Of a stretch of 64,000 nucleotides of DNA, positions 1 to 11,017 are shown in pieces. The translations under genes were made by a program, and so were the position numbers. The notes beneath the pieces were generated by a model, which ran no database searches, had not been told where the DNA came from, and saw only the letters and a program-made list of their open reading frames with translations. Each line of letters opens with the position of its first letter. Position 1 is the first letter of the stretch. The DNA is from Aspidapion aeneum (lineage: Eukaryota; Arthropoda; Insecta; Coleoptera; Brentidae), in contig OY755038.1 in the NCBI GenBank assembly GCA_963576565.1, positions 65,593,908 to 65,657,907 of the forward strand, in the 5' to 3' direction.

Positions 1-2986
1 ACGTGTTTTTTAAATCTATCCAACTATGTACTGTCAATCTAGGAATTGTATTTAGCCAAGTTTTAACTTTTGTTTTAAATATGTGTTGTTTTGTAATACT
101 TCTAATATCTTGTGGTACAAAGCCATATATCTTTGGAGCTAGGAAATAATAACTCCTTTGTGTCTGAGTTTTGCCTGTTTTCGGAATCCTGAATATTACG
201 TTGTTTCTTCTAGTATTGTGCCCATGTTCAAGCTCTTCTAAGTTGGTTTTGTTTTTATGTTGTCGATTAATTACATGAATACAGAATAGTTTTCTTAAGT
301 CAAAAAAGTTGGTTTCTTCGTATAATGATTCAGTAGGGTATAAAAATGGTTTTTTATATATGACTTTTAAACACCATTTTTGAACCTTTTCTAGACTTGC
401 CAAATAATTATTCAGCACTCCTCTCCAAGCAATAATACCATATGTAAGATGTGGTTCTATTAAAGAAGAATATAAGATTTTTAGTTGAGGTAATTTAAAA
501 TATTTTTTTAGATGCTTTATTTTGTAAAGTAAAGACCTAACTTTAATTGTAACATAGTTAGTATGCACATCCCAACGTAAATGACAGTCGATGAATACTC
601 CTAGATATTTAATTTTTAAACTTTTTTTTATGTTTATTGTTTGACAGTTACATAATTTTTTGTTAAAAATTGTAAGGTTTTCAAAATTTGGTTGGTTTGA
701 TGCATATGAAGAAAAAGGTATGAAATAGGTTTTTTTGTAGTTAACGGTAAGATTTAATTTTTGAAAGTAATGAAATATTTTTTCTAAATCTATTTCTGCC
801 CGATATTTAACTTCGTTCCAATCTTTTCCTTCAAATCGGATGACTGTGTCATCACAGTAACTATCAATTTCTCCACTTATATCTTCTTGAAAAAGGTCCG
901 AAATATAGATATTAAATAACACAGGACCGAGGACAGTTCCCTGTGGAACACCACATGTTATTGTAGTTCTATTACTAGTTACGTCATCCATCTCTACTAC
1001 TTGTGTTCTATTTGACAAATAGTCTTTAAATAATTTACAAGAGTTTTCGTTTGCTCCGATGTCTTTTAGTCTTCTTAATAATATTGCATGATCAACGGTG
1101 TCAAATGCTTTGGAGAGGTCGATAAAAACTGCCAAAGAAGAAGTTCTGTTATCTAAAGCTTTATAAACATTTGTTGTAACATTCATTATAGCGTCTTCTG
1201 TCGACCTTCCTTGTCTAAATCCGTACTGATGTTCTGACAATATATTATTAATTTCTAAAAATGATGTCAAACGTTTTTTTATTATTTTTTCAAAAACCTT
1301 GGTAAAATTGGTTATTAGTGATATAGGACGGTAATTGGACACATTTGTTTTTTCACCGCTTTTGTACAAGGGTTTAATGACTGTGGTTTTAAAAGAGTTT
1401 GGACAGATTCCCAATTCAATCGTTTTATTAATAATAAATTTTAACGGTTCTACGATATATTCTGATATTGATTGTATTAGTTCAGTTGTTATTTTATCTT
1501 GACCAGGAGCTTTTTTCTTTTTTAGTTGTTGAATTGTATCTAGTATTTCTTTATTGTTTGTTTTTTCTAAAATAAATTTGCGTTGATTATTTATTTGTAA
1601 ATTATTATTTACTACTGTTTGGTTATTTGTTTGTTGTTGGAGAGGGTTGCATTTATTTATGTTTTTTGCTAATTTTTTTCCTATATTTGTAAAATAGTTT
1701 ATAAAAGTGTTTGCTATTTCTTGTTTATCTGTAATATTTTCGCCGTTCTCCCCGCTTAATTCTTTAATTTCTGTCTTTTTTTTTGTTCCACAAATTTTGT
1801 TAACGGCGTTCCACATTTCTTTTGAGTCAATATTATTTTTAATTTGTTTTTGATAAAATTCGGTTTTTGTATTTTTAATTAATAAGTTTAATTTATTTCT
1901 ATATTTTTTATATTTGTCGAGGTTTTGTCCCGTTGGTTCATCCAAAGTTTTTTTATAAAGAACATTTTTAGTTTTTATTGATTTTATTAACCCTGAGGTT
2001 ATCCACGACGATTTTTTTTTGCTAATATTCTGATAAATGGTTTTTGTGCAAGTTTCAATTTTACTTTTTAAGGTTGCTATAAAATTATCTGTGCTATTGT
2101 TTAAATTTTTTTCCTCAAAAACATTTTGCCATTTTTCGTTTTTAATTTCCTCTAGAAATTTTTTTTGATTAAAATGTTTTTTTATCACTGTATTACTGTC
2201 CCGTTTCTCGTGTTTTCTTGAGAAAACTAACTGGAGAACTGTTATGTAGTGGTCTGTCACGTCTGATTCAAATACTATAGGTATCGTTTGCAAACAATTT
2301 ATGTGGGTCTTTTTTGTCATAAATATATGATCTAAACAATGTAAAATACCATTTTGCTGCCTGGTTCCCTTATTTATAGTTGATATGAAACCTTCCTCGT
2401 ATAAAACATTCAAATAATCCTCCTTTTCCTGGTAATTATTCAATATGTCTATGTTCATATCTCCCAAAATAAAGTGCAGATCACAATTTTTGCTACAATC
2501 TCTGACATATCTGGAAAAACATTCAACAAAATCCCTTTCGTTCGTGGAAGGCGATCTATAAATACCGGTATTATCTATGGTTAAACCAAAATACTTTACC
2601 GATAATAAAACAGTTTTTTGAACACCAATTTTGAAAATTTTAGAATTATATGAAATGTTATCCTTTAAGTAAATTAGAACACCATCATGAGTATTAAAAT
2701 CGCCTTCGCTGTATATTAATTCATAGCCTTGAAGTGTATGAACTGATGAGTCGGGAATCTGAAAAGTTTCTGTCAAGACAATGCAATGAAAATCTTTTGA
2801 AATCTGTTGAATGTTTAACCAAAATTCATCAAAATTTTTTTTTAGACTTCTGATATTTTGATGTACAATTTTAAAATCTAAATTTTTATTTTTATTCAAC
2901 AAATTTTTGCATTGAGTTACATTGCTGGCAATAAAAGTTTCTATCTCATTTGTCTCAAAGCTCTGTATGTAGTTGTTAATTTTTTT
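1..2986 (-). CDS. CR1-superfamily LINE ORF2: endonuclease plus reverse transcriptase (runs off left edge)
   Basis: On the minus strand the frame is open from a stop just above 2986 down to base 1, so the C-terminus lies outside the window. Order: apurinic-type endonuclease (LTET near 2777, GDMNID at 2447-2464, SDVTDHY near 2246-2266), linker, then reverse transcriptase (KAPGQDKI near 1510, NYRPISL near 1333, LSKAFDTVDH near 1110, GVPQGTVLGPVLFN near 940, SYCDDT at 848-859). Every motif I checked is in the same frame, so this copy looks intact here. The protein nicks target DNA and copies the LINE RNA. Oddities: the catalytic box is YCDD rather than F/YADD, and the first in-frame methionine is inside the endonuclease (GDMN), so the start codon is lost or not AUG. 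The class (CR1/L2/Daphne-like) rests on motif style and ORF1 type. Confidence 0.9.
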
Positions 2987-3519
2987 TTAAATTCTTTAAA
3001 TTATGCTAATGCAAAACAAAAAATATTAAAATTTAATAAAAGGAGAAAAGAAAAAATAAAAATAAAAATAATTTATTTGATTTGTTTTTTAAATTGAAAT
3101 TAAAAAAGAAGCAATTTATCTATTTTTAATTTTATCCCTCTATTAATGTTTTTTTTTTTTAATATACTTAATAACTATCGCAAAACAGACTATAGACTTA
3201 TATACAGACTTAAAAATTCCTTTTAAATGTTGGAGAGGTAAAAAAATAACAGTTACCAAAAGCGAATATTTGTTTTTTACAAAAATAAAAATAAAAGTAT
3301 TTCCCTAATACCACTATTGTTCATTAAAGTTACTTTGAGATATTCAAAAAACAAATATTTGCCTTTTTCTATTTATTTTCTTAAAGTTTATTTATTTAAG
3401 TATTTCTATTTTTTTTTTTAAATTTAGTAATAACAAAAATAAGAAAAATATATTTTAGTATATAGCTATTTTATTAAGTTTATTAATAATAAGGCACCAA
3501 AAATATAATAAATATATAA
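2987..3519. other. AT-rich ORF1-ORF2 linker of the CR1-type LINE
   Basis: About 530 bases of homopolymer-rich A/T sequence between the ORF1 stop and the ORF2 frame. No coding signal on either strand. It is unusually long for an ORF1-ORF2 spacer and may contain the mutated ORF2 start region. Confidence 0.5.
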
Positions 3520-4258
3520 TTATCGAGATCTTCTTGGCTTTTTTCCGCGGTTTCTAGTGTTGGCTGGACTGGGGGGTGTATGTATCTTCTTGCTTTTGGG
3601 TTTTCTCTCTTCTATTTCAGTTAAAATTTTTCCTGTTTCTTTTTTTTTGCGATTTTTCTCGGTTTCTTCTTCTGTGTCTGAGTATTCTTCATCTGATGTA
3701 AAATACTCTGAATCAGTTTCCTCTTTGCAACTTAAATCCTTTTATTTTACAATCGATATTATTTTCCCCATTTTTTTTTAGGTGTTTTAACAATATCTTT
3801 TGTTCTTGTCTATCATGCGAGCATAAATCGTTGGCTATAGATATTTTAAGATCCTTGAGTTTTTTTAATTTTTCTTTGTCTTTAAAAATATCTAGTTTTC
3901 TTATAAACGATACAAATTCTACTAGGATCGGTGAGTTTTCCTTGTTTCCAAGCTTGTATATATTGTTGATTTCTTGCAATTTTAAGTTTGTATCAAAAAG
4001 AAAGTTCAGTTTGTCTACTGTTTCATTCCAGATGTTGTTTGCATTTTGGGGACTAAAGCCAAAGATCAAAATATTGTTTTTACGTACTTTCCGCTCTAGT
4101 TGTAAGCACCTCTCATCCAGTTCTTTATATTGTCTTTTGTTTTTCTTCGAATGCTTTTCAAAAATGTCCTCAAATTTTTGCACTAGTTGTGACTTTATAT
4201 CACTAGAGTTTTGCACTAATAGTGATTTAATATTTTCTAATGTAACCTCGTTCGCCAT
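3520..4258 (-). pseudogene. CR1-type LINE ORF1 (RNA-binding protein), frameshifted
   Basis: The protein starts MANEVTLENIKSLL, has a short Lys/Glu-rich coiled-coil stretch (about residues 10-55), then an RRM-like core (RKNNILIFGF, IYKLGNKENSPILVEF), as in L1/CR1 ORF1 proteins that coat the LINE RNA. The frame stops at 3713. In another frame from about 3727 a Glu/Ser-rich then Arg/Lys-rich tail continues (SDEEYSDTEEETEKN ... KKPRRSR) to a stop at 3520, the usual acidic/basic ending of such proteins. I infer one single-base-type frameshift near 3725. It lies upstream of ORF2 on the same strand, as expected for a two-ORF LINE. The plus-strand reading frames here are antisense shadows. Confidence 0.8.
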
Positions 4259-4480
4259 TTACACTATTCTCAAAACCACTGGTTTAAAAATTTTATATTA
4301 AATAATTATAATAAGCACTGTATTTATATTATATTGGCCAAAAATAAAACATTAATGTTTTTATTTTATCAAATCTGCCTCCGACACCGCTCGAAACCAA
4401 CCGCAAAAAACTTGGTACTGCTGGCCTGCTACCTGATTTACAATTATCGCCTTTATAGATAGAGTTTTTAAGGACATACC
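4259..4480 (-). other. Probable 5' UTR of the CR1-type LINE
   Basis: Noncoding sequence just upstream of the ORF1 start; GC rises near 4380-4440, then the sequence returns to AT-rich background. The exact 5' end of the element cannot be placed without other copies. Confidence 0.35.
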
Positions 4481-5487
4481 TGTATTTTCGGATAATGGGT
4501 GTTATTTTTTTAAATTATTTTTACACCACCACACCTCTTACGTCACTTTTGAACAATATTCATTACAAAAATAATTTAATGTTTGGTTTTAATAACAAAA
4601 TTAGTCTTTTAAACTGGGAGCGTTCTGTAAACAAACACATCATGGCTGCCGACTTTCTATACATTAATCATAATAACTGAAATATTGCCTACATTTAATC
4701 CTTTTTCCGCTTTTAGATTTTTAGAATTATGTTTCAGCATTCGTCTTAGGTGTGTATGTGTTTTTCATTGTATGTGTTCGATTCAGTTATTTGTCGTAAA
4801 ATTTTTGATTTACATTTTTAAAACTGAAAAAAGATTTATTTAGAATATTATTTTTATAATGGGTTTTTACCGAGGTTTATAAACAACTTTGAGGTTTCTT
4901 TTGTTTTTACTTGTAAAAACATATTTCTATGTTGGGAGAGGGGTGGTTCACTTCTTGAATCTTGCATTTTTACGTTACATAATTTATGAATACTTTCGAA
5001 GTGCATTTAAGCGACTTAAAGATCAAAGCTGCCTTTTGTTCAAAATAAAGTTTTAAAGACCTTTTTATAAAGAATCTAGTCTTACATTGCATAGTGGTAA
5101 CTATTGTATTTTGTATACTCTTTTAGGTGAACTTTTAATTGGAGCCTTAGAATGAGCCTCCTTGAAACCGGTCGGAAATTAATAAATTATTAATTTCTTT
5201 ATGGCGCTTTTTGTTTATTCAAAAAATCCTTTTACTGTAGAGTAAAATACCCTTTCCTTCTTTTCACTGGCGTCGCCACGGGGAGATGGGGGAAGCTACC
5301 CCCCAGTGTCCCTAATTAGTTGACTAAATTTATAGTAAGTTAAGAGGATTGACCTAAATAAAAAGGACTCTTTCTTTCGGTCAAAAACATTTTGTGAAGG
5401 CAGTTTTCCAAACTGACCCAGCGCTTTGTGTTCTAATTTAGGAAAGGTGACCTTCGCTTTCCTCAATAATAAGTCTTTGTGACGGCG
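4481..5487. other. No recognised gene; AT-rich
   Basis: Mostly featureless AT-rich DNA. At about 5265 a short GC-rich stretch (CACTGGCGTCGCCACGGGG) resembles the ends of hAT-type transposons, and 5296-5487 is moderately coding-like on the minus strand (RRHKDLLLRKAKVTFP...), but I recognise no family. This fragment abuts and was probably interrupted by the Transib element at 5488. Confidence 0.3.
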
Positions 5488-5523
5488 CACAATGGTGAGG
5501 TCATATGAGATCATGCGGCCAAT
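5488..5523 (+). repeat. Transib left TIR with RSS-type heptamer CACAATG
   Basis: Starts CACAATGGTGAGGTCATATG and pairs with 8747-8782. Flanked on the outside by CGGCG. In the Transib/RAG family this heptamer is the cleavage border. Confidence 0.88.
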
Positions 5524-6173
5524 ATTGCTTCAAATAAAAATAAAAAATATATAAAATATTTCAGGCCATTATTTTGTAACCATATCCAACATAATAAATA
5601 TCATATAACTAATAACATAAAAAAAATTACTGCTGTAAAAAATTAATTTCAACATCAGAATTTTTGCAAGGCAAGTAAATATTTTAATGAAATGAAAAAA
5701 CATCCATGAAGTTGAAGTAATTTTCCCCAATGGCTGTTTTGAAATTTATCCCTAAAGTTCTTTTTTTTAAATTTTATAGTGTTCCTTGAATTTAATCGAT
5801 AATATTTTGTTTTCTAAAATATCTTTCTTTTAGTTCAATAAAGTAAATTAGCTACTATGATACACATTATTTTTCTAAAAATGAAATGTTTCAGTTTCTG
5901 CAAGGAAATAAATAGTTTGCGAAGTTTGCCGAAGATTAGATTTTGCACTAGAAAGAAACTATAACTCACCGTCTTTCATAATTAGTTAATTGTATTTGCC
6001 CGTGTTTGCCTATTCAAATGATATACATTTTTAAAGTAGGCCGTGCATCTCGATGATGCGTCAGATTATGTTCACTTGTTTTCTGTATGTCAACTTATTA
6101 GATGCGTTTAAAAATAGTTTAGTTGAAAGTGTCTTTTTGATAGTATTATATACCTAAAAGTTGATGTATAAAA

Positions 6174-8086
6174 ATGTTAAGGATCAGTAGAAAGTGTCTT
6201 TCTGATAGTGTTAACGAGTTGAAAGGCGATGAGAATATATTTTTACGTAATTTAAAGCAGCAGTATGAATTATCCGACGAGGACTTTAAAATAGTTAAAC
6301 AAACGATTCAGTTTAAAAGTAAGTGGAACCAAGCAAATAGAACCAAAGATCGGTTTTATAGGAAATTTGATAAATGGCTAAATAGATTTGTGATATTCAG
6401 GAAAATTAAAGATGTAGTGACTGCGGCAGGTAGACCGTCTAAAAAAATGGAAGAATGTTCTGAAAGAAGCAAAAGTAGAAAAGGGACAGACCTAGAAAAA
6501 ATTAATAAATTAACAATAGCTGAGCTGCAAAGCTGATTGGAAAGAAGATTGTGTAAAGAAGGAAAACGAGATGAAGCTGTGATGATCCGGGAAGTGCTTT
6601 CTTTAGGAGCACAGGACTTTGAACAGCGGCTTCAATGCCAAAATACTGTGACAAAATTTTCGAAAGATGAATCTTTAGCTCTAATGACGGATATTAAGTT
6701 ATCTAGATATCAATATAATTCCTTAAGAGAACAGTGCTTATTGAAAAACGCGGACATTTTTCCCAGTTATAACCAAATTTTCCAAGCCAAATCTGAATGC
6801 TATCCTTCTTTAATGGAAATTACAGAGAAAGGTGCTTTCATAAAAATGCAGCAACTTTTGGATCACACTGTACAATGGCTATTTCAGATCAAAGACGTAA
6901 AACAGAAAAGTTTAGAAACTAAACAGAACAAATTTTTGCTGCGTAGTAAGTGGGGTTGCGACGGAGCATCCGGACAAAATTTTCAAAATTCAAAATTCAC
7001 AAATAACAGATGAGTTCCGTGTCTTTGGTACTTATTCAGTTAATTTCTATAGAAAATGAAGTAATTTGGAAGAACCCACACCCATCGTCTTCTAACTACT
7101 GCAGACCCTTGTTTTTGGAATTTTTAAGAGAAACACCGGAAAATGTAACCAAAGTCGTGAAGGATTACGAAGCTCAAATAAAAAATTTAACGGAAACTAC
7201 AGCCTCTATCGCAGGCAATCATGACTTCTCTGTTTCCCATAATTTGTCGCTCACAATGATCGACGGCAAAATATGTCAAATATTAACAGAAACTTCGTCT
7301 GCAGCTTGTTGTCTGATTTGTAAAGCAAAACCTTCAGAAATGAACGATTTGGTTAAAATTAGAAGAAAAGGTCTCAACAGTGATGCTCTTAAATATGGAC
7401 TCTCCAGTCTACATGCCTTAATTCGGTTCATGGAATATATTCTAAATTTAGCTTATCGCTTAGATTTTAAAAAATGGTTTGCAAGATCTATTGAAGAAAA
7501 AGAACTTCTTAAAAATAAAAAGAAACATGTGCAAACGGAACTAAAACAAAAGCGGGGTATTATTGTCGATGTACCACGACAAGGCAGTGGAACGTCAAAC
7601 GACGGCAATACTGCCAGAACATTCTTTAAAAATCCTCAGATAGTAGCCGAAGCTACTAAAGTCGATGAAATGGTTATTAGAAAATGTTCTATTTTACTAC
7701 AAGTTTTAACAAGTGGGCGAGCAATAGATGAAAAGAAGTTTGAAACCTTTGCCATTAGTTTAGCGGAGCTTTTTGTGGAAAAATATGGTTGGTACTATAT
7801 GCCATTGTCTGTGCATAAGGTGCTACTTCACGGCTCAGATATAATAAAATCAGCTTGTCTCCCTATTGGTCAACTAAGTGAAGAGGCATCTGAGTCTAGA
7901 AATAAAGACTTCAAATGATTTCGACAACTATATTCACGAAAATGTTCAAGATCTGCTACTATCGAAGATATTCTCTATTCACTGCTGATTTCTTCTGATC
8001 CTTATTTGACTAGTTTAAGAAAAGAATGGAAGAAAAATGTTAGTCCCGAACTGGACGTGGAAGCTATTCAACTGCTAGCTTTATAG
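6174..8086 (+). pseudogene. RAG1/Transib-like transposase, broken by two stops and one frameshift
   Basis: The frame begins MLRISRKCLSDSVNELKGDE at 6174 and meets a TGA at 6534-6536. It continues in the same frame to about 7010, shifts frame there, runs to a TGA at 7916-7918, and goes on in that frame to the TAG ending at 8086 (about 635 residues if repaired). A basic segment lies near residues 60-110. GCDGASG at 6951-6971 resembles the first catalytic Asp context of RAG1 (D600 region). CCLIC, then VHKVLLHG, match the C-x2-C and H-x4-H of the RAG1 zinc-binding ZnH2 domain. LSEEASESRNKDF (7874-7912) matches the RAG1 region of catalytic E962, with the Glu codon at 7892-7894. The second Asp is not evident at the position I would align (LHALIRFME), but that alignment is uncertain. 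The enzyme would cut at the CACAATG/CACAGTG ends. Confidence 0.82.
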
Positions 8087-8181
8087 AAATGTTAAGTCCT
8101 TTGATGCAATTTATTCTTTTGTATTTTTCTAGTTACTTTATTATTATTAAATTGATTCAAGGAATTATTTTCAGTGAAATA

Positions 8182-8454
8182 TACAGGGTGACCCACGACG
8201 AATCGACACAATCGATTCTCAAAAAATGGACAATAGAAAATTTTTAAAATAGTATACCAATGTCGATATTTTGTTAAATAATATATTGTCTCATTATTGT
8301 CCACTTCCGATATAACCGGAAGTTCCGCCATCTTGAAAATATTTTTGGTGAGTTGCCTCCGGAGACATTGGTATACAGCCAAATTTTCAAAATTTTCCAT
8401 AGCCCACTTTTTGAAAAAGCGATCGTATCGATTTTCGTTGTGGGACACCCTGTA
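8182..8454. mobile_element. MITE with CAGGGTG termini, inserted in the Transib element
   Basis: Ends read TACAGGGTGACCCACGACGA and, inverted, TACAGGGTGTCCCACAACGA. The arms are similar over about 80 bases (down to TATACCAATGTC on both sides), so the minus-strand reading frame here is a by-product of the palindrome. A TA flanks each end, as in mariner-type insertions. It lies between the transposase stop and the right TIR of Transib, so it is the younger insertion. Confidence 0.82.
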
Positions 8455-8746
8455 TATACAAATATGTTTTTTCAAATTAGTACAGACAATCTAAAATAAT
8501 AAAATTTAATAACTTAATATAATAATAATATTAATTTTATAATAATATTACACTTTAAACATATCTTCAGTTATAAAGTAAAAAATTAAGTCTTTCGTAG
8601 CTTATCTAAAAAGTGCAATCTTCTCTTAGTTTTTGATAAATTAGCAAATTTTTACTTATTGTTTCTTTAAAGCTCTCTAGCAAACTTATTTTGCCAATTT
8701 TACATTGGATCTTTGGATTTAAAAACAAAATTGATAGTTTTTATAT

Positions 8747-8782
8747 TTTGGCCGCATGGTCTCATATGGCCTCACCACTGTG
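8747..8782 (-). repeat. Transib right TIR with RSS-type heptamer CACAGTG
   Basis: Read on the minus strand it starts CACAGTGGTGAGGCCATATG. Outside it is CGGCG, the same five bases as at the left end. Confidence 0.88.
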
Positions 8783-9080
8783 CGGCGCCGCCGCGCCGGT
8801 GTTCGTTTACAAAGCAAAAACTAGTTTTTATTTTGATTTACATATAAATTTTATGATAAGGGAAAATTATCTATGCCTATCTACCAAAAAATATTTCAAA
8901 AATTTCAACTCCTTTCGAGATGTTCTGTACTCTTACATTATGCATTACCTTTTCATATTTCCTTTTTAATCATTCGTAAACCAACTATCCCATTCTCTAC
9001 TGCATATTTATAACATCAAGATATTATCGCGATGTTTTCTTTAGTTAATGTTAAAAATTAAACTCTTTTTGGTTTTTTAT

Positions 9081-9384
9081 ACCTTCCTAGCCCGCGTAGC
9101 AATGGCTAGAGAAAGTATTATTTTCGACGAAAAAAATTTGTTTGAGAATAATTTTGAGGTTATATAGTGATTAGATTTTGGTCAAAATCCATTAATGCTA
9201 ATGACAGTTTTTGGACAATTAAACACTGTTTTCGGAATATAGTAGACTATATTTTGCTTAATGATTCCTGTTATAACCAAAAACTTCGTAGGAGTTTTAG
9301 TTTCTGAGATATTTACAAAAACTCTTTTTAAGGCTAATATAATATCATGGCTTCACTTGAAGTGTGATAATAGCCTAGGAAGGT
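9081..9384 (+). repeat. CCTTCCTAGCC-ended TIR repeat, copy A (internally deleted)
   Basis: Starts ACCTTCCTAGCCCG and ends CCTAGGAAGGT. Shares its interior (GGCTAGAGAAAGTATT, ATTAATGCTAATGACAG, GGAGTTTTAGTTTCTGAG) with copy C at 63491-63978 and, inverted, with copy B at 43829-44323, but lacks about 180 bases present in those. No open frame. TA flanks copies B and C on both sides, so TA is the probable target. Confidence 0.75.
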
Positions 9385-9673
9385 TCATTCAAAAAACATT
9401 GAAATTGTTTTAATCTACTTTAATTTTCACATCAATAAAATTTAAATTATTACACATTAATCTTAAATTTTTAATTATTTAAGAAGAAACATTAAGAAAA
9501 ATTATTATTTTTTAAATTAACCAATATTTTGGACCGTTATTTTCTCAAACACATTATAATCTAAGTTTATGTTATAGTAGAATTGTATCCAAAAATTTGC
9601 TCTAAAAACAAAGCTTGCCTTCTTGCATTACAAGAACCTAAACTAATTTTTCTTCAAATTCAAAATTTGTATT

Positions 9674-10092
9674 TTGTTCTCAGGATGGGTCAGCCTGTGT
9701 GTGGGCGTCGAGTCTGTACTTGCACAAAACACTCGGTATATTGGGCTAACATGGTTTATGGCCTTATGCTGCTCAAAAAGTACAGTACGTTTTTCTCGGC
9801 ACAGGCGGATTACTGACATTATCAAATGGTCCCTTAATTTAGCAGATTTCCCTGAATTTTGGAGCCGCAAGCAGGCAGATGGGATAAGTTTCTTAGATAA
9901 GTGGCAGATCACTTATATGGGAGACATCATGTAGAGACATCCTTGCTATATCGGATATTAATAAATCTTCGACTAAATCTGGCGAGCCAGCAAGAATGGG
10001 AGAGATTGAAAATGGAGACAAATATAAATAATTAACTCAAAGATACAGTTTTGTGCTATTTTGTATTGCGACCTTGGGTCCGGTTCGGTTCG
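9674..10092 (+). pseudogene. C-terminal fragment of a retroelement ORF, frameshifted
   Basis: A frame from 9674 contains STVRFSRHRRITDIIKWSL and ends at 9934. The product then continues in another frame with DILAISDINKSSTKSGEPAR, GDKYKXLTQRYSF and IATLGPVR to about 10092. This order (RFSRHxxxNDIIKRSL, then a DTLA-like box, then KY, then ETLGP) is a pattern I know from C-terminal parts of metazoan LINE-like ORFs downstream of the reverse transcriptase. At 9683-9720 another frame gives GQPVCGRRVC, matching the Cys-rich part before it. No reverse transcriptase is present, so this is a truncated, multiply shifted relic. The exact clade is unknown. Confidence 0.5.
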
Positions 10093-11017
10093 GTTTTTTA
10101 AGTGAGCTTGAGTTATAAAAAAGTTCCGCCGAGTACACCAATATTTCTTTGCTACCTGGTAAACACATTTTATAGCCCATTTAAAAAAGTATAACGTCCT
10201 CCTCTTTCCCCCTCTCTTTTTGAATGATTTTATTTTACTTAACTCCGTATAGTTGTTTCCATACCCATTTCTGTTTCAAATCTTGCGACAGGTATTTCAG
10301 ATACTTTCTGATGATCTAGAGACTTGAAACTTGGTATGTGTGTCGAGTTTCGGTGACAATATAACTTTAAAAATTTTTTATTAAACAATTAAAATGTCGG
10401 ATTTAAAATGGCGGACATGTTTATTTGTAAACCAATTTGCCTCAAATTCAAAAACTTGTACTGCTTAAGGTGCCCGTCTCATCCCTATTTCTGAGATAAA
10501 TTACACAATTGCAGTGTTGGAAATTATCCATATGATGCTTTTTCAACCAGGTCATCCAGGGAGAAACTGGTAGCATTAGAGGAATTTTTGTTTTTTCTGG
10601 TAAATTCTTCATCAAATTTGGGGGTGCTGACTTTTTTTCTTTTTTTGAAATTTGCCTTATTTTGGGTTTTATCAAACATTTTAGAAATGAATTTTTTTGA
10701 AATTTGGCAACGATGCGTGTTTGTACCCTATTTTCTCCTCCACAGCTTTATTCTAAAATATGCACATTTTCCTATGGGTTTTTCGCATTTTGCCATCGTT
10801 TTAGACCATATTTTCAAAATCGGAAAAAAGTGAGCACCCCGAAATACTTTTGTTTATCTAACACAACAAAAAAATAAGTTATAATTGGTTTCTATCATAT
10901 GGCTTGATCGCCCAAATTTTCAAATTGCATGGGTTTTTTTGTAAATTTATTTTGATCAAGTGTTCGTCGATTCACGGACTGCGAAAAAGGAAGATGAGAG
11001 AGACAGACGTGGTCTGT
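10093..11017. other. No gene recognised
   Basis: AT-rich sequence with short poly-T runs. The small reading frames near 10448-10833 are low-complexity and unconvincing. A simple CGGTTCGGTTCGGTT stretch lies near 10082. Confidence 0.4.

Larger units (their letters stand above)
5488..8782 (+). mobile_element. Transib-superfamily (RAG1-related) DNA transposon, full length with TIRs and 5-bp TSD
   Basis: The left end reads CACAATGGTGAGG and the right end, reverse-complemented, CACAGTGGTGAGG. The inverted ends match over about 36 bases (5488-5523 against 8747-8782) with three mismatches that I can see. Both ends are flanked by the same GC-rich five bases, CGGCG (5483-5487 and 8783-8787). Five-base GC-rich target duplications and CACWRTG termini are the known signature of Transib transposons; the right heptamer CACAGTG is identical to the V(D)J RSS heptamer. 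The interior encodes a RAG1-like transposase (6174-8086), now broken, and carries a 273-bp MITE (8182-8454) downstream of it. Sequence direct: ends, duplication, ORF. Family: established knowledge. Confidence 0.88.

Noticed and set aside
3557..4301. Plus-strand reading frames of 74 and 156 codons
   Set aside because: Antisense to LINE ORF1, which has the recognisable domains; F/S/L-rich composition is typical of shadows.
5264..5310. hAT-like end CACTGGCGTCGCCACGGGG
   Set aside because: Only one end seen; no partner in the expected orientation before the Transib insertion.
8092..8494. Overlapping frames on both strands
   Set aside because: Produced by the inverted arms of the MITE at 8182-8454.
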